Shown here piece by piece: positions 1 through 7,693 of a stretch of 64,000 bases of DNA (positions are counted from its first letter, which is position 1; each line of letters starts with the position of its first letter). The notes under the pieces were generated by a model. It was not told where the DNA came from. It worked only from the letters and a program-made list of their open reading frames with translations, and did not search any database. The stretch lies in contig CAZNSG010000329.1 in assembly GCA_964575715.1 (NCBI GenBank), positions 1-64,000 of the forward strand. The letters run 5' to 3'. Both the position numbers and the translations under genes were made by a program. Origin of the DNA: PNAI01 sp964575715. Its GTDB lineage: Bacteria > Pseudomonadota > Alphaproteobacteria > Rhizobiales > Xanthobacteraceae.

Positions 1-50
1 GTCGATGCGGCCCGGAAGCTTGTCAAGATCGCTTTGCGTCGCCGTCAGGT

Positions 51-863
51 CTACTTGCGGTCGCGCGAGCGACCCATCAGCGACTTCTCCTGTCCGCCGT
101 CGATCTCGATCTGGGTGCCGTTGACCATGTGCATCAACGGCGAGGCGAGCATCGCGACGAGGTTTGCGACCTCCTCTACCTCGGCGATGCGGCCCATCGG
201 GATCGAGGCGGGCGCCAGCTTGTCGGCCTGTTCGCGCGGGATTTTCATGTCGCGCGCCATGGCGTCGACTAATCCTGCCCAGCGCTCGGTGCGCACCGGC
301 CCCGGATTGACCGCAACGAAGCTGATGCCGTTCTTGCCGTACTGGCCGGCAAGCGACATCGTCAGGTTCTGCCCCGCCGCATTGGCCGCGCCCGGGCAGA
401 TTTCCCAATAGGACGGCTTCACGCCGTCATTGCCGATCAGGTTCACCACGCGGCCGCCGCCCTGCTTGACCATAATGGGGAGCACGTAGCGCAGGCAGCG
501 CACATAGCCCATGAATTTGAGCTGCAGGCCCTTCTCCCAGTCGTCCTCGGTGAGATGTTCGATCACACCGCCGGCGGCGGAGCCGGCGTTGTTGACCATG
601 ATATCGGCGCGGCCGAGCGCCCTGTGGGCCTGCTCGATGAAGTTCTTGGCGTCGGCATCTTTCCGAAGATCGGCGGGTATGGCGACGATCTTGCGTCCCG
701 TAACCTTGGCGATCTCGGCGGCGGTGGCTTCCAGCGGCGCTTTTCGCCGCGCGCAGATTGCGACATCGACGCCTTCCTTCGCCAGCACCAGCGCGATGCC
801 CTTGCCGATGCCCTCGCTGCCGCCGGTCACCAGCGCGGTCTTGCCTTTGAGCTGAAGGTCCAT
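51..863 (-). CDS. SDR family oxidoreductase, atypical active site
   Basis: A 270-residue short-chain dehydrogenase/reductase. The N-terminal Rossmann glycine motif (VTGGSEGIG, residues 13-20) and the NNAG motif (91-94) are clear, so it should bind NAD(P)H. At the usual YxxxK position the sequence is SYWEICPGAANAA: Tyr152 is present but residue 156 is Cys, not Lys. The C-terminal IDGGQ segment is normal for the fold. Substrate cannot be read from sequence. It lies upstream of nothing on its strand within the window except the left edge, and 36 bp downstream of a decayed enoyl-CoA hydratase, which suggests an acyl-CoA or aromatic-acid catabolic setting. Family assignment is secure; catalytic competence is uncertain. 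Confidence 0.9.
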   Translation of the reverse strand: MDLQLKGKTALVTGGSEGIGKGIALVLAKEGVDVAICARRKAPLEATAAEIAKVTGRKIVAIPADLRKDADAKNFIEQAHRALGRADIMVNNAGSAAGGVIEHLTEDDWEKGLQLKFMGYVRCLRYVLPIMVKQGGGRVVNLIGNDGVKPSYWEICPGAANAAGQNLTMSLAGQYGKNGISFVAVNPGPVRTERWAGLVDAMARDMKIPREQADKLAPASIPMGRIAEVEEVANLVAMLASPLMHMVNGTQIEIDGGQEKSLMGRSRDRK

Positions 864-899
864 CTCTTTCTCCCCTTGCAGTCCGACGTGGACGATTGA

Positions 900-1073
900 T
901 CAGGTGCCGGTGAAGCGCGGTGTCCGCTTTTCGGCGAATGCACGGCGGCCTTCTGCATAGTCAACGCTGCCGCCGGCAGCAGCATATAGCCGATCGGCTT
1001 GCGCAAGCACAGGAGGATCGCTCAGCAGGTGGCCGCCGGCAAAGTGGATTGCGATGTCACCGGGCGTACTCAT
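900..1073 (-). pseudogene. Enoyl-CoA hydratase C-terminal remnant
   Basis: A 57-codon open frame from ATG at 1073 to TGA at 900. Its last half, containing DYAEGRRAFAEKRTPRF, is the characteristic C-terminal tail of crotonase-family enoyl-CoA hydratases, which are normally about 260 residues. The roughly 200 residues with the oxyanion hole and catalytic glutamates are missing. The frame is closed upstream by the stop of the preceding hydrolase gene, so this is not a sequencing frameshift with the N-terminus next door. I interpret it as deletion debris; a short translated peptide is possible but unlikely to be an enzyme. Confidence 0.7.
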
Positions 1074-1082
1074 CGCAGTCGA

Positions 1083-1940
1083 TCAGGCCGTCTTGTGAGC
1101 GAGCCAGCGCCCCGCCTCTACGGCGGAGAACAACTCGGCCAGGGCTGCATTCACTGCGGCGGGTTCCTCACTGTTGATGGTGTGGCCGGCGCGCGGCACC
1201 ACCAGCAGGGCGGCCGTGGGGCAGGTGCGCTTGAGGAACAAGCTGCCATCCAGACACACGTCGTCCTCGTCACCGACGATGACCAGCAGCGGCACCGAAT
1301 ATTGCTTCAGTTCCGCTTCCATTTCCCAAAGCGTCGGGCGCTTGAGTTGGAGATTCAGCATCGTGTGAGCGTGACCTTCCGCGGAATGTTCGGACAGCAT
1401 GCGCGCGAACTCGGCCCAGCCACGCGGATCCTTGTTCTTGAAAGCGTGGCGCATCGGCGCGTCGGCGTATTTTGCCGCCGCAGCGGTGATGCCTTCGGCG
1501 GCGAACATCTTTCCGGTCTCAGCCGCCATCGCCCTCATGGCGACCCGTTTGGCCGGCTCCGACGTTGAGCCCCAGCCGCAGCCGGCAGCGGTTACCGACA
1601 GGCAGCGGTGCGGATACCGAATGCCGACATGCAGCGCGGTGTAAGCGCCCATCGAGTGCCCGACCACGTGCGCTTTCTCGATGCCGAGGCCGTCCATCAC
1701 TGCGATCACGTCGTCGCGGGCGATCTCCTGAGAGTAGCGGTCGGGATCGGCGGGCACATCCGATGGCGGATAGCCGCGCTGACTGTAGGTCACGCAACGG
1801 TGCCGGCGGCTGAAGTGCCGGAGCTGCGGCTCCCAGCTGCGATAGTCGCCAGCGTATTCGTGGACGAAGACGATCGGCGGTCCGGAGCCACACTCTTCGA
1901 CGTAGAGATTCGTTCCATCCGGTGCAGAGATTTTTGCCAT
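1083..1940 (-). CDS. Alpha/beta-fold hydrolase
   Basis: About 285 residues of alpha/beta hydrolase fold. Visible are the oxyanion-loop HG-like segment (PIVFVHEYAGDYRSW), the nucleophile elbow GHSMG near residue 96, an acidic residue after the sixth strand (VIVGDEDD) and the catalytic His in PRAGHTINSEEP. ATG at 1940 is preferred over an in-frame TTG at 1952 because the homologous region (MAKISAPDGTNLYVEE) starts there. The family covers esterases, C-C hydrolases and haloalkane-type enzymes; the substrate is not evident. It is the upstream neighbour of the hydratase remnant and 50 bp downstream of the cyclase-family gene, so the three were probably one catabolic unit. Confidence 0.88.
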   Translation of the reverse strand: MAKISAPDGTNLYVEECGSGPPIVFVHEYAGDYRSWEPQLRHFSRRHRCVTYSQRGYPPSDVPADPDRYSQEIARDDVIAVMDGLGIEKAHVVGHSMGAYTALHVGIRYPHRCLSVTAAGCGWGSTSEPAKRVAMRAMAAETGKMFAAEGITAAAAKYADAPMRHAFKNKDPRGWAEFARMLSEHSAEGHAHTMLNLQLKRPTLWEMEAELKQYSVPLLVIVGDEDDVCLDGSLFLKRTCPTAALLVVPRAGHTINSEEPAAVNAALAELFSAVEAGRWLAHKTA

Positions 1941-1990
1941 TGCGGTGCTCAAGGCCCGAAGGCCGACCGAGGTGTAAAGGAGCCCGTACT

Positions 1991-2839
1991 CTAGCCGCCC
2001 ATGATCGCCTTTGCAGCGCTCCCGACCGCTTCAACGTTCTCGCCGGCGTCGAGAAACGCCACGATGCGGCACGGACAGCCTTCAAGGCCTTCATAGCGCC
2101 ACGGGAACGCGCCGATCAGAGCGCGCTTGTTGAGCATCAGTTCTATGTCTCCGCCAAGGTTCTCGGCGTGCAGCAGGCCTTCCTGGAATGCCCAATTGTG
2201 GAAGGGAAATACATCCGATACCACTCTGCGCCCGGATTTCTTGTGCTTGTATTCAAAGGTGCCGAAGAACTCACCTGGCGTCTTGCCGTGCAACTTGGTG
2301 AACTGAGCGGCGAGGTCGGGTCGCATGGTGCGTATCGAAGTGTTCATCGCATGATCGCATGATCCGGTGTCCATGCCCCACCATTTGATCTTCTTTTTCA
2401 GCATCCATTGGAGCGTGTCGAGGTTGGGGCCGGGGTGGTAGCAGAAATATTTCACCAGGTCCTGCTGCGACTGGCCCTCGTAGTGCTTATGCCAGCCGGT
2501 ATGCAGGATGAGGATGTCGCCCTCGCGAATATCGGCGCCGGCGTTCTCGATCATCCCCGGCGTTATGACGGCCCAGTCCGACATCTCGCTGGAAATATCG
2601 ACGACCACGCCGCGATTGACTAGGTAGTCGAGCGGCAACGAAGCCATATCGCCCTTGCGATTGTCGGTTGCGTGCATGGCGCCGTCGAAATGAGTACCGA
2701 CGTGCAGCGCCGTGTCGATGCGCTGTGCGACAATCATCTGGGTCTGGAGATTTTGCGCATAATACATCTTATTGCCGGCATATCCCACCCAACCGGGGGT
2801 ATGCACGTTCATGACGTGGGTCATATCGATGATTTTCAT
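1991..2839 (-). CDS. Cyclase family protein (kynurenine formamidase-like metal hydrolase)
   Basis: A 282-residue member of the cyclase family (Pfam PF04199 type), which contains Zn/Mn-dependent amidases such as bacterial kynurenine formamidase and isatin hydrolase. The metal-binding signature appears as HVGTHFDGAMHA, with the His/His/Asp/His pattern intact although the usual Pro is Ala. A second conserved block (LILHTGWHKHYEG) follows. This cytosolic enzyme likely opens a ring or cleaves an amide/lactone. It is transcribed with the hydrolase downstream and divergently from the molybdenum hydroxylase gene at 2972, sharing a 132-bp intergenic region. Confidence 0.87.
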   Translation of the reverse strand: MKIIDMTHVMNVHTPGWVGYAGNKMYYAQNLQTQMIVAQRIDTALHVGTHFDGAMHATDNRKGDMASLPLDYLVNRGVVVDISSEMSDWAVITPGMIENAGADIREGDILILHTGWHKHYEGQSQQDLVKYFCYHPGPNLDTLQWMLKKKIKWWGMDTGSCDHAMNTSIRTMRPDLAAQFTKLHGKTPGEFFGTFEYKHKKSGRRVVSDVFPFHNWAFQEGLLHAENLGGDIELMLNKRALIGAFPWRYEGLEGCPCRIVAFLDAGENVEAVGSAAKAIMGG

Positions 2840-2971
2840 AGGGTGGTCCTTGCAAGACGGTCATTCACCATCAGTGCGTCAGAGTGTTGATCAAGCGGGT
2901 GCTCGTCAAGACAGCCTTTGTCTTGCGTAGTCGCCATGTGCGGACTATCGTAGCCCTCATCGTTTGGATCC

Positions 2972-5287
2972 ATGTATCAAGATCAATCGATGGAAATGAA
3001 GGCGGCGACCTTGATCGGGCAGCCGGTCATGCGGGCGGAAGACCCGCGTTTTATTACTGGTGCTGGCACCTTCGTTGACGACATGACTCGTGAGGGAATG
3101 CTGCACGCAGTCATTTTGCGCAGCAACATCGCCCACGGCCGCATTCGGGTAATCGATGCATCGGTAGCGCGCGGGATAGAGGGAGTTCGCGCAGTGATTA
3201 CCGCTGCGGAGATCGGGGATCAAGTTCCGGTGATTCCATTGCGGCTTGCAAATTTGCCTGAGTTCAAGGGTTACCTGCAGCCGGTCATCGCCAAGGACAA
3301 AGTTCGCTATGTGGGCGAGCCGCTTGCGGTCGTCGTTGCTGACTCACGGGCACTTGCCGAAGATGCGCTCGAAAGTATTCATGTCGAAATCGAAACGTTG
3401 CCCGCCGTGCCCGACAGGCATGCGGCAGTTGGCTCGGGATCGCTGTTGTTTGAGGAAAGCGGCAGCAATCGGGCGGTGCGCTATGAGGTAGCAGTCGGCA
3501 ATGCCGATGCGGTTTTCGCCAAGGCGGAGTACACGCGGCGCGAGAGCTTTCGTTGTCACCGTCTTGCCGGATTGCCGATGGAGACGCGAGGTCTGCTCGC
3601 GGAATGGGACACGGCGAACAACAGGCTGGTGGTGTTCGGAGCGTGCAAGGTCCTCTTCTTCAATCGCCGCATCCTCGCGCCCATGCTGGGGCTGGCCGAA
3701 GAGGCCATTGATATGATCGAACTCGACGTCGGCGGAGGGTTCGGCGTGCGCGGCGAATTCTATCCGGAAGACTACCTCATCCCGTTTGCTGCTCGCCATG
3801 TCGGTCGCCCGGTGAAATGGATCGAGGATCGCCGCGAACACCTGATGGCCACGAACCATTCGCGTGAGGTCGACTGCGATCTCGAGATCGCCTGCGCGCG
3901 CGACGGGACGATTCTTGGACTGCGTGGGCACGTCTACAGCGATATGGGAGCGTACATCCGCACCAACGGCGGCGTGGTGCCGGCCAAGGCGGCGCAATTC
4001 TTGCCTGGGCCGTACCGTATTCGCGACATAGCGATCACGGTCGAGGCATTGATGACAAGCAAGACGCCGATCGGCACTTTCAGGGCGCCCGGACGTTTTG
4101 AGGCGAATTTCTTTCGCGAGCGACTGCTCGACATGGTGGCGGGTGATCTTGGCATTGAGCCTACGGAATTTCGCAAAAAGAACCTCGTCTCCGAAGCCGA
4201 ACTGCCGTTCGCAACCGGTAAGCTGGTGCCTTACGAAAATGACACCGAATTCGATACCGGCGACTATCACGCGACATTTCAGCGGGCACTCGATGAGATC
4301 GGGTGGCACGACAAATGCGCGTTGCAAGGCCAATTGATCAAAGGCCGTTATCACGGACTTGCAGCGGTCCCGTTCGTGGAAAGCGGCGGTTCAGGAAAGG
4401 AGAATGCCCGAGTTGCTGTCGAGAAAGACGGATCGGTGACCGTTTACGTCGGATCGTCAGTGCTTGGGCAGGGACTCGAGACGACGTTGGCGCAGGTCGC
4501 GGCCGACACGTTGAAGTTACCCTTCGACCGCATCAAGATATTGCATGGCTCGACCACCTACCTACGCGAGGGCTTCGGCACCTTTGCATCGCGCTCCATG
4601 GTCGTTGGCGGTTCCGCGGTGAAGGCCGCTTGCGACAACCTGCTTGTAGCGATCCGTTCCGCTGCGACCGAACGTCTTGGCTTTACCAACGAGCAGATCG
4701 AGATTGCACACAACGTGGTCCGTGCGGGTGAAAAGCAGGTTGCCCTTGCGGAGTTTGCCGGGATCGAGGCGGACGGAACATTCTCGACCGCCATCCGCAC
4801 CTACAGTTACGGGGCGCATGCTTGCCATGTTGTCGTCGATCCAGGTACGGGCGACGTGGAAATCCTCGATTATGTGGCTATCGAAGATGTCGGTCGTGTC
4901 ATCAATCCGCAGATCGTGCATGGCCAGGCGATCGGTGCATTGGTGCAGGGGCTGGGCGGCGCATTCATGGAACAGGTCATTTACGACCAGGACGGACAGA
5001 TTCTCAGTACCTCACTTGCCGATTACCTGATTCCGGTCGCGTCGGATTTTCCAAATATCCGAGCTATCACGATGGAACTACGCCCTTCCAAGACGAATCC
5101 GCTGGGAGCGAAGGGTGCAGGCGAGGGCGGGATGGTCGCGGTTGCTGCCGCCACCGCCAATGCCGTTGCGGCAGCTCTCGCTCCACTTGGCATTGAGATT
5201 CGCGAATTGCCGCTTTCTCCCGCGAACCTCTGGAAACTGCTGAAAAATGCCCGTGGCGCGGAAAAGCCTGCGACCAAAGCTTTATGA
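2972..5287 (+). CDS. Molybdenum hydroxylase large subunit (xanthine dehydrogenase/CoxL family)
   Basis: A 771-residue molybdopterin-cytosine-dinucleotide-binding subunit. The N-terminal small domain (VMRAEDPRFITGAGTFVDD) is typical of CoxL/XdhB-like proteins. The GGGFGVRGEFYPED segment and the GQGLETTLAQVAADT motif contact the cofactor, and GAKGAGEGGM near the C-terminus carries the catalytic Glu. It hydroxylates an aldehyde or heteroaromatic substrate. These enzymes normally need a [2Fe-2S] small subunit and an FAD medium subunit; neither is encoded next to it. Downstream there is only a 24-codon stub and then the tRNA fragment, so partner genes may have been lost or lie elsewhere. The ATG at 2972 gives the full N-terminal domain; 2990 is an alternative. 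Confidence 0.93.
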   Translation: MYQDQSMEMKAATLIGQPVMRAEDPRFITGAGTFVDDMTREGMLHAVILRSNIAHGRIRVIDASVARGIEGVRAVITAAEIGDQVPVIPLRLANLPEFKGYLQPVIAKDKVRYVGEPLAVVVADSRALAEDALESIHVEIETLPAVPDRHAAVGSGSLLFEESGSNRAVRYEVAVGNADAVFAKAEYTRRESFRCHRLAGLPMETRGLLAEWDTANNRLVVFGACKVLFFNRRILAPMLGLAEEAIDMIELDVGGGFGVRGEFYPEDYLIPFAARHVGRPVKWIEDRREHLMATNHSREVDCDLEIACARDGTILGLRGHVYSDMGAYIRTNGGVVPAKAAQFLPGPYRIRDIAITVEALMTSKTPIGTFRAPGRFEANFFRERLLDMVAGDLGIEPTEFRKKNLVSEAELPFATGKLVPYENDTEFDTGDYHATFQRALDEIGWHDKCALQGQLIKGRYHGLAAVPFVESGGSGKENARVAVEKDGSVTVYVGSSVLGQGLETTLAQVAADTLKLPFDRIKILHGSTTYLREGFGTFASRSMVVGGSAVKAACDNLLVAIRSAATERLGFTNEQIEIAHNVVRAGEKQVALAEFAGIEADGTFSTAIRTYSYGAHACHVVVDPGTGDVEILDYVAIEDVGRVINPQIVHGQAIGALVQGLGGAFMEQVIYDQDGQILSTSLADYLIPVASDFPNIRAITMELRPSKTNPLGAKGAGEGGMVAVAAATANAVAAALAPLGIEIRELPLSPANLWKLLKNARGAEKPATKAL

Positions 5288-5325
5288 CGTCGGCTTAAAA
5301 CACCGAAACATCGGAGGAGCTCAAA

Positions 5326-5400
5326 ATGAAACGATCCATCCTCGCTTTGGCTACGCTGGGCGTCGTCGGAAGCTCGCAAGCCGCAATGATAAGTTCTTGA
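5326..5400 (+). pseudogene. Signal-peptide stub of a lost secreted protein
   Basis: A good Shine-Dalgarno (GGAGGA at 5313-5318) precedes ATG 5326, which opens a perfect-looking export signal (MKRSILALATLGVVG, then SSQAA) that hits a stop after 24 codons. A positive start, hydrophobic core and Ala-x-Ala-like end are all present, but no mature protein follows. The frame breaks where the sequence becomes unrelated, about 170 bp before the tRNA-Lys fragment. I read this as the surviving 5' end of a periplasmic or outer-membrane protein gene cut by rearrangement. Confidence 0.5.
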
Positions 5401-5573
5401 TCTTGCTAAATTGCGGCAGTCCGCTCCTGATAGCCATCATCCTGTCCGTCATACAACAGGCATAATTCACGCCTTGGTTATCCATTCCGACAGCGAAGAA
5501 CTCTCTAGGCGTATCAACAGGGGCGCATAGAGGCATTTGTCGGAATGCCCGTTGAAAATAATAGAATCTCCAA

Positions 5574-5621
5574 TGACTCTTAATCAGCGGGTCCCAGGTT
5601 CGAGCCCTGGTGCGCCCACCA
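5574..5621 (+). tRNA. tRNA-Lys(CUU) 3' fragment, probable att site
   Basis: The sequence covers the 3' side of the anticodon arm (loop CTCTTAA, anticodon CTT), the variable region, a perfect T-arm (CCAGG-TTCGAGC-CCTGG), the 3' acceptor strand TGCGCCC, discriminator A and CCA. The D-arm and the 5' anticodon strand are absent: upstream of TGA at 5574 the bases no longer pair. A 10-base GGGCGCATAG at 5521-5530 equals the expected tRNA 5' end but is about 43 nt from the fragment instead of about 19. A 3' tRNA piece of this kind is the core left by tyrosine-recombinase islands. It is not a functional tRNA. Confidence 0.8.
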
Positions 5622-5894
5622 TTTGCACTTTAGCAGCGGCCGATTTGACCATCGAACCAGATTCGCGTTTTGCTGTCAGTTCAATGGCCGCCATGGGCGC
5701 ACAACAAACATGTTGTCCAACGACGGGTTGCGCCGTTCGTCGCGATGCGGTTGCTCGAGTTTTGATGCGCATATCCTACCGCATGAACGCCGCGGCATTT
5801 TGACCGAAGCGCTGACCGCATCCAGCCGAACTGAGCGATCACATTCATCCCTGATTTTAGCAGCGTTGCATTGCGGCATCTGCGCAGCAAACGG
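5622..5894. other. Non-coding stretch after the tRNA fragment
   Basis: No gene is supported between the tRNA scar and the MFS gene stop codon. The open frames here are short, overlap on both strands and have no ribosome binding sites. TTTAGCAGCG occurs twice (near 5629 and 5858), but I see no larger duplication, integrase remnant or terminator. Confidence 0.4.
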
Positions 5895-7121
5895 CTAGGC
5901 CACAGGCGGTGGGTTCGGTAGCTTCAGCCGCAGTGCGAGCAAGGCCGCTACCATCAGCGCAAGCGCAATGCCCGCGACACATGCGGGCCAGCCAAATCGG
6001 TCGAAGAGCTGGCCAAGAATTGCACTGCCGACCAGACCTCCGAAAAAATAGCTAGCAAGATAGATTCCGCTCGCCGAGCCGCGATCCGCCGTCGCCGCGC
6101 GCCCGACAAAGCCCGTCGCCGCAGCTTGAGCAAAGAACGTGCCGACGCCGATCAGCGCGAGACCGATTAGCACTGCGGGCAGATTTGGCAGCAGCAGCAG
6201 CGGAAGTCCCGCGCCAGCAACGGCCAACGCACCCCAAAACGTCGGACGCGTTCCAAAACGATCCGCGGCGCGACCGGCGAATGTGGTCGTCATAATTGAC
6301 GGAAGAAACACGAAATAGACAAAGCCGAGTTCCATCCGACCGAGCGAGAGCGGTTCGCGGACCAGCACGAAATTCACATAGGTGAATGTGCCGATGAAAG
6401 CGAACAAGATGCAGAATCCGATGCCAAAGCTGGCGCGCAACGGCGCATTGCGCAGATGCTTCATCCAGACCGCCAGCGGGGACGAGGCCGCGGCCCCGAC
6501 AGGTGCCATGGGCGTGGTCTTGTGGATCGTAAAATAGACCAACACCGCGCCCGCAAGATTGAGCGCCGAAAAGAAATAAAAATTGGTGGCCAAGCCCAAA
6601 TGATCGGCGACGCCGGCTGAAATAAAACGTCCGATCAGGTTGCTCGCGACATTTCCGGTTATGTATGCCGCGAATGCTCCGCCCGCATCCATGGCGCTGC
6701 ACTCCTCGCCCAGATACGCCAGCGTCAGCGTGAAGGCCGCTGCCATGCAAAGCCCTTGCGCGATGCGAAGGATTGTAAACGTGGTCAGGTCGGGCGCCAC
6801 CGCTAGCAGCGCCGTCGGCACGGCAAGCACCGCAAGACTGACAAGAATCCCCAACCGCTGATCGATATGGCGGCTGAAGAAGGCAACCGTCAGGCCCGCG
6901 ACGGCCATGCCCAGCGTGCTCGCGTTGACCGCCAAACCCATCGCGGCGGGCGTCACCATGTAGGCCTGCGCCAGCGACGGAAGAATGGCTTGCGTCGCGA
7001 ACAAGTCGACGACCGTGAGAAAGGCGGTGAGTCCAATGACGAAGGTGCGCATAAGCACGCCCCGCGCGTGGCCATGAGCGTGCATGTGGGGCGTATCAAT
7101 CGCGTGTGACATTTGGGACAT
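5895..7121 (-). CDS. MFS transporter
   Basis: A 408-residue major facilitator with about 12 hydrophobic segments starting at residue 24 and a His-rich N-terminal cytosolic tail (DTPHMHAHGHARG) that could bind metal. The first transmembrane segment carries a conserved Asp (VVDLFATQAILP), as in drug:H+ antiporters of the AraJ/YdhP class. It is likely an inner-membrane exporter of a small toxic compound. It is the last gene of the leftward cluster and has its own four-box operator 77 bp before the ATG (7198-7234). This places it in the same predicted regulon as the flavoenzyme operon upstream. The substrate is unknown. Confidence 0.92.
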   Translation of the reverse strand: MSQMSHAIDTPHMHAHGHARGVLMRTFVIGLTAFLTVVDLFATQAILPSLAQAYMVTPAAMGLAVNASTLGMAVAGLTVAFFSRHIDQRLGILVSLAVLAVPTALLAVAPDLTTFTILRIAQGLCMAAAFTLTLAYLGEECSAMDAGGAFAAYITGNVASNLIGRFISAGVADHLGLATNFYFFSALNLAGAVLVYFTIHKTTPMAPVGAAASSPLAVWMKHLRNAPLRASFGIGFCILFAFIGTFTYVNFVLVREPLSLGRMELGFVYFVFLPSIMTTTFAGRAADRFGTRPTFWGALAVAGAGLPLLLLPNLPAVLIGLALIGVGTFFAQAAATGFVGRAATADRGSASGIYLASYFFGGLVGSAILGQLFDRFGWPACVAGIALALMVAALLALRLKLPNPPPVA

Positions 7122-7197
7122 GGCTGAACTCGTTCTTGATGTGCGTGACGCGTGAATTATTCGGCCGGATGATCCAGCGCCCGTGCGGTAAGGGGAA

Positions 7198-7234
7198 ATG
7201 CCGATTGGCTCTTATGTCGATAGCAATCGAGCGA
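7198..7234 (-). promoter_or_regulatory. LysR-type four-box operator A (MFS gene)
   Basis: Read toward the MFS gene the boxes are TCGC-N7-CTAT-N7-AGAG-N7-GCAT, followed by TTTCC. Boxes 2-4 match operators B and C closely (CTATCG...GAGCCAAT..GGCATTT). It ends 77 bp before the start codon, the position expected for a LysR activator site. Confidence 0.6.
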
Positions 7235-7243
7235 ATTGCGGAT

Positions 7244-7645
7244 TTACGTTAGAGCTTCGCGCCGCTCCGCCATCTGCGATCTTCCACGCTGCCATGGCCA
7301 GCGGCCTTCGATTTCCAGAACCAGTGTCCAACTGAGAAAAGTGCGAACCAGGACCAGGCCCGCGAGCAGGCCGAGACTTTGGAAAGTCAGTTCGAGGGCG
7401 ATGGTCTTGACGATATCGGCGGCGACCAGGACTTCGAGGCCGAGCAGAAGGGACCTGCCGATGCGAATCTTATAGGCCTCGTAAGGCGCCGCGGAATCCT
7501 TTCGTTGCACGAACAGATACGTCGACCAGGCGATACCGAGGACAATCACCAGCACACCGAAGATTTCGATGATGCTTCCAACAAAGCGAATCCAATGGCC
7601 GATGGCGGCTTCAAGAGCGGCAAAGCCTGCGGGACCCTCGTGCAT
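7244..7645 (-). CDS. DUF1622 membrane protein
   Basis: About 133 residues with three hydrophobic segments and the conserved core (YKIRIGRSLLLGLEVLVAAD, then IVKTI) that marks the DUF1622 family of small inner-membrane proteins of unknown role. ATG 7645 is chosen over the in-frame ATG 7681 because it is preceded by a GAGG motif and starts just before the family-like region. It is the last gene of the bdhA-patatin-flavoenzyme operon, 48 bp after the flavoenzyme stop, so it probably shares its expression from operator B. Confidence 0.85.
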   Translation of the reverse strand: MHEGPAGFAALEAAIGHWIRFVGSIIEIFGVLVIVLGIAWSTYLFVQRKDSAAPYEAYKIRIGRSLLLGLEVLVAADIVKTIALELTFQSLGLLAGLVLVRTFLSWTLVLEIEGRWPWQRGRSQMAERREALT

Positions 7646-7693
7646 GTTCAGCCTCAATCCTTGGCAGGTCCCGCCGCACACAGCGGCATTGCT

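Noticed and set aside
5351..5536. 61-codon minus-strand frame containing TPREFFAVGMDNQGVNYACC
   Set aside because: No ribosome binding site or known family, and it overlaps the signal-peptide stub; I could not support it as an integrase remnant.
5584..5772. 62-codon minus-strand frame ending in VGAPGLEPGTR
   Set aside because: That ending is the standard phantom translation of a tRNA 3' end read backward; it only confirms the tRNA fragment.
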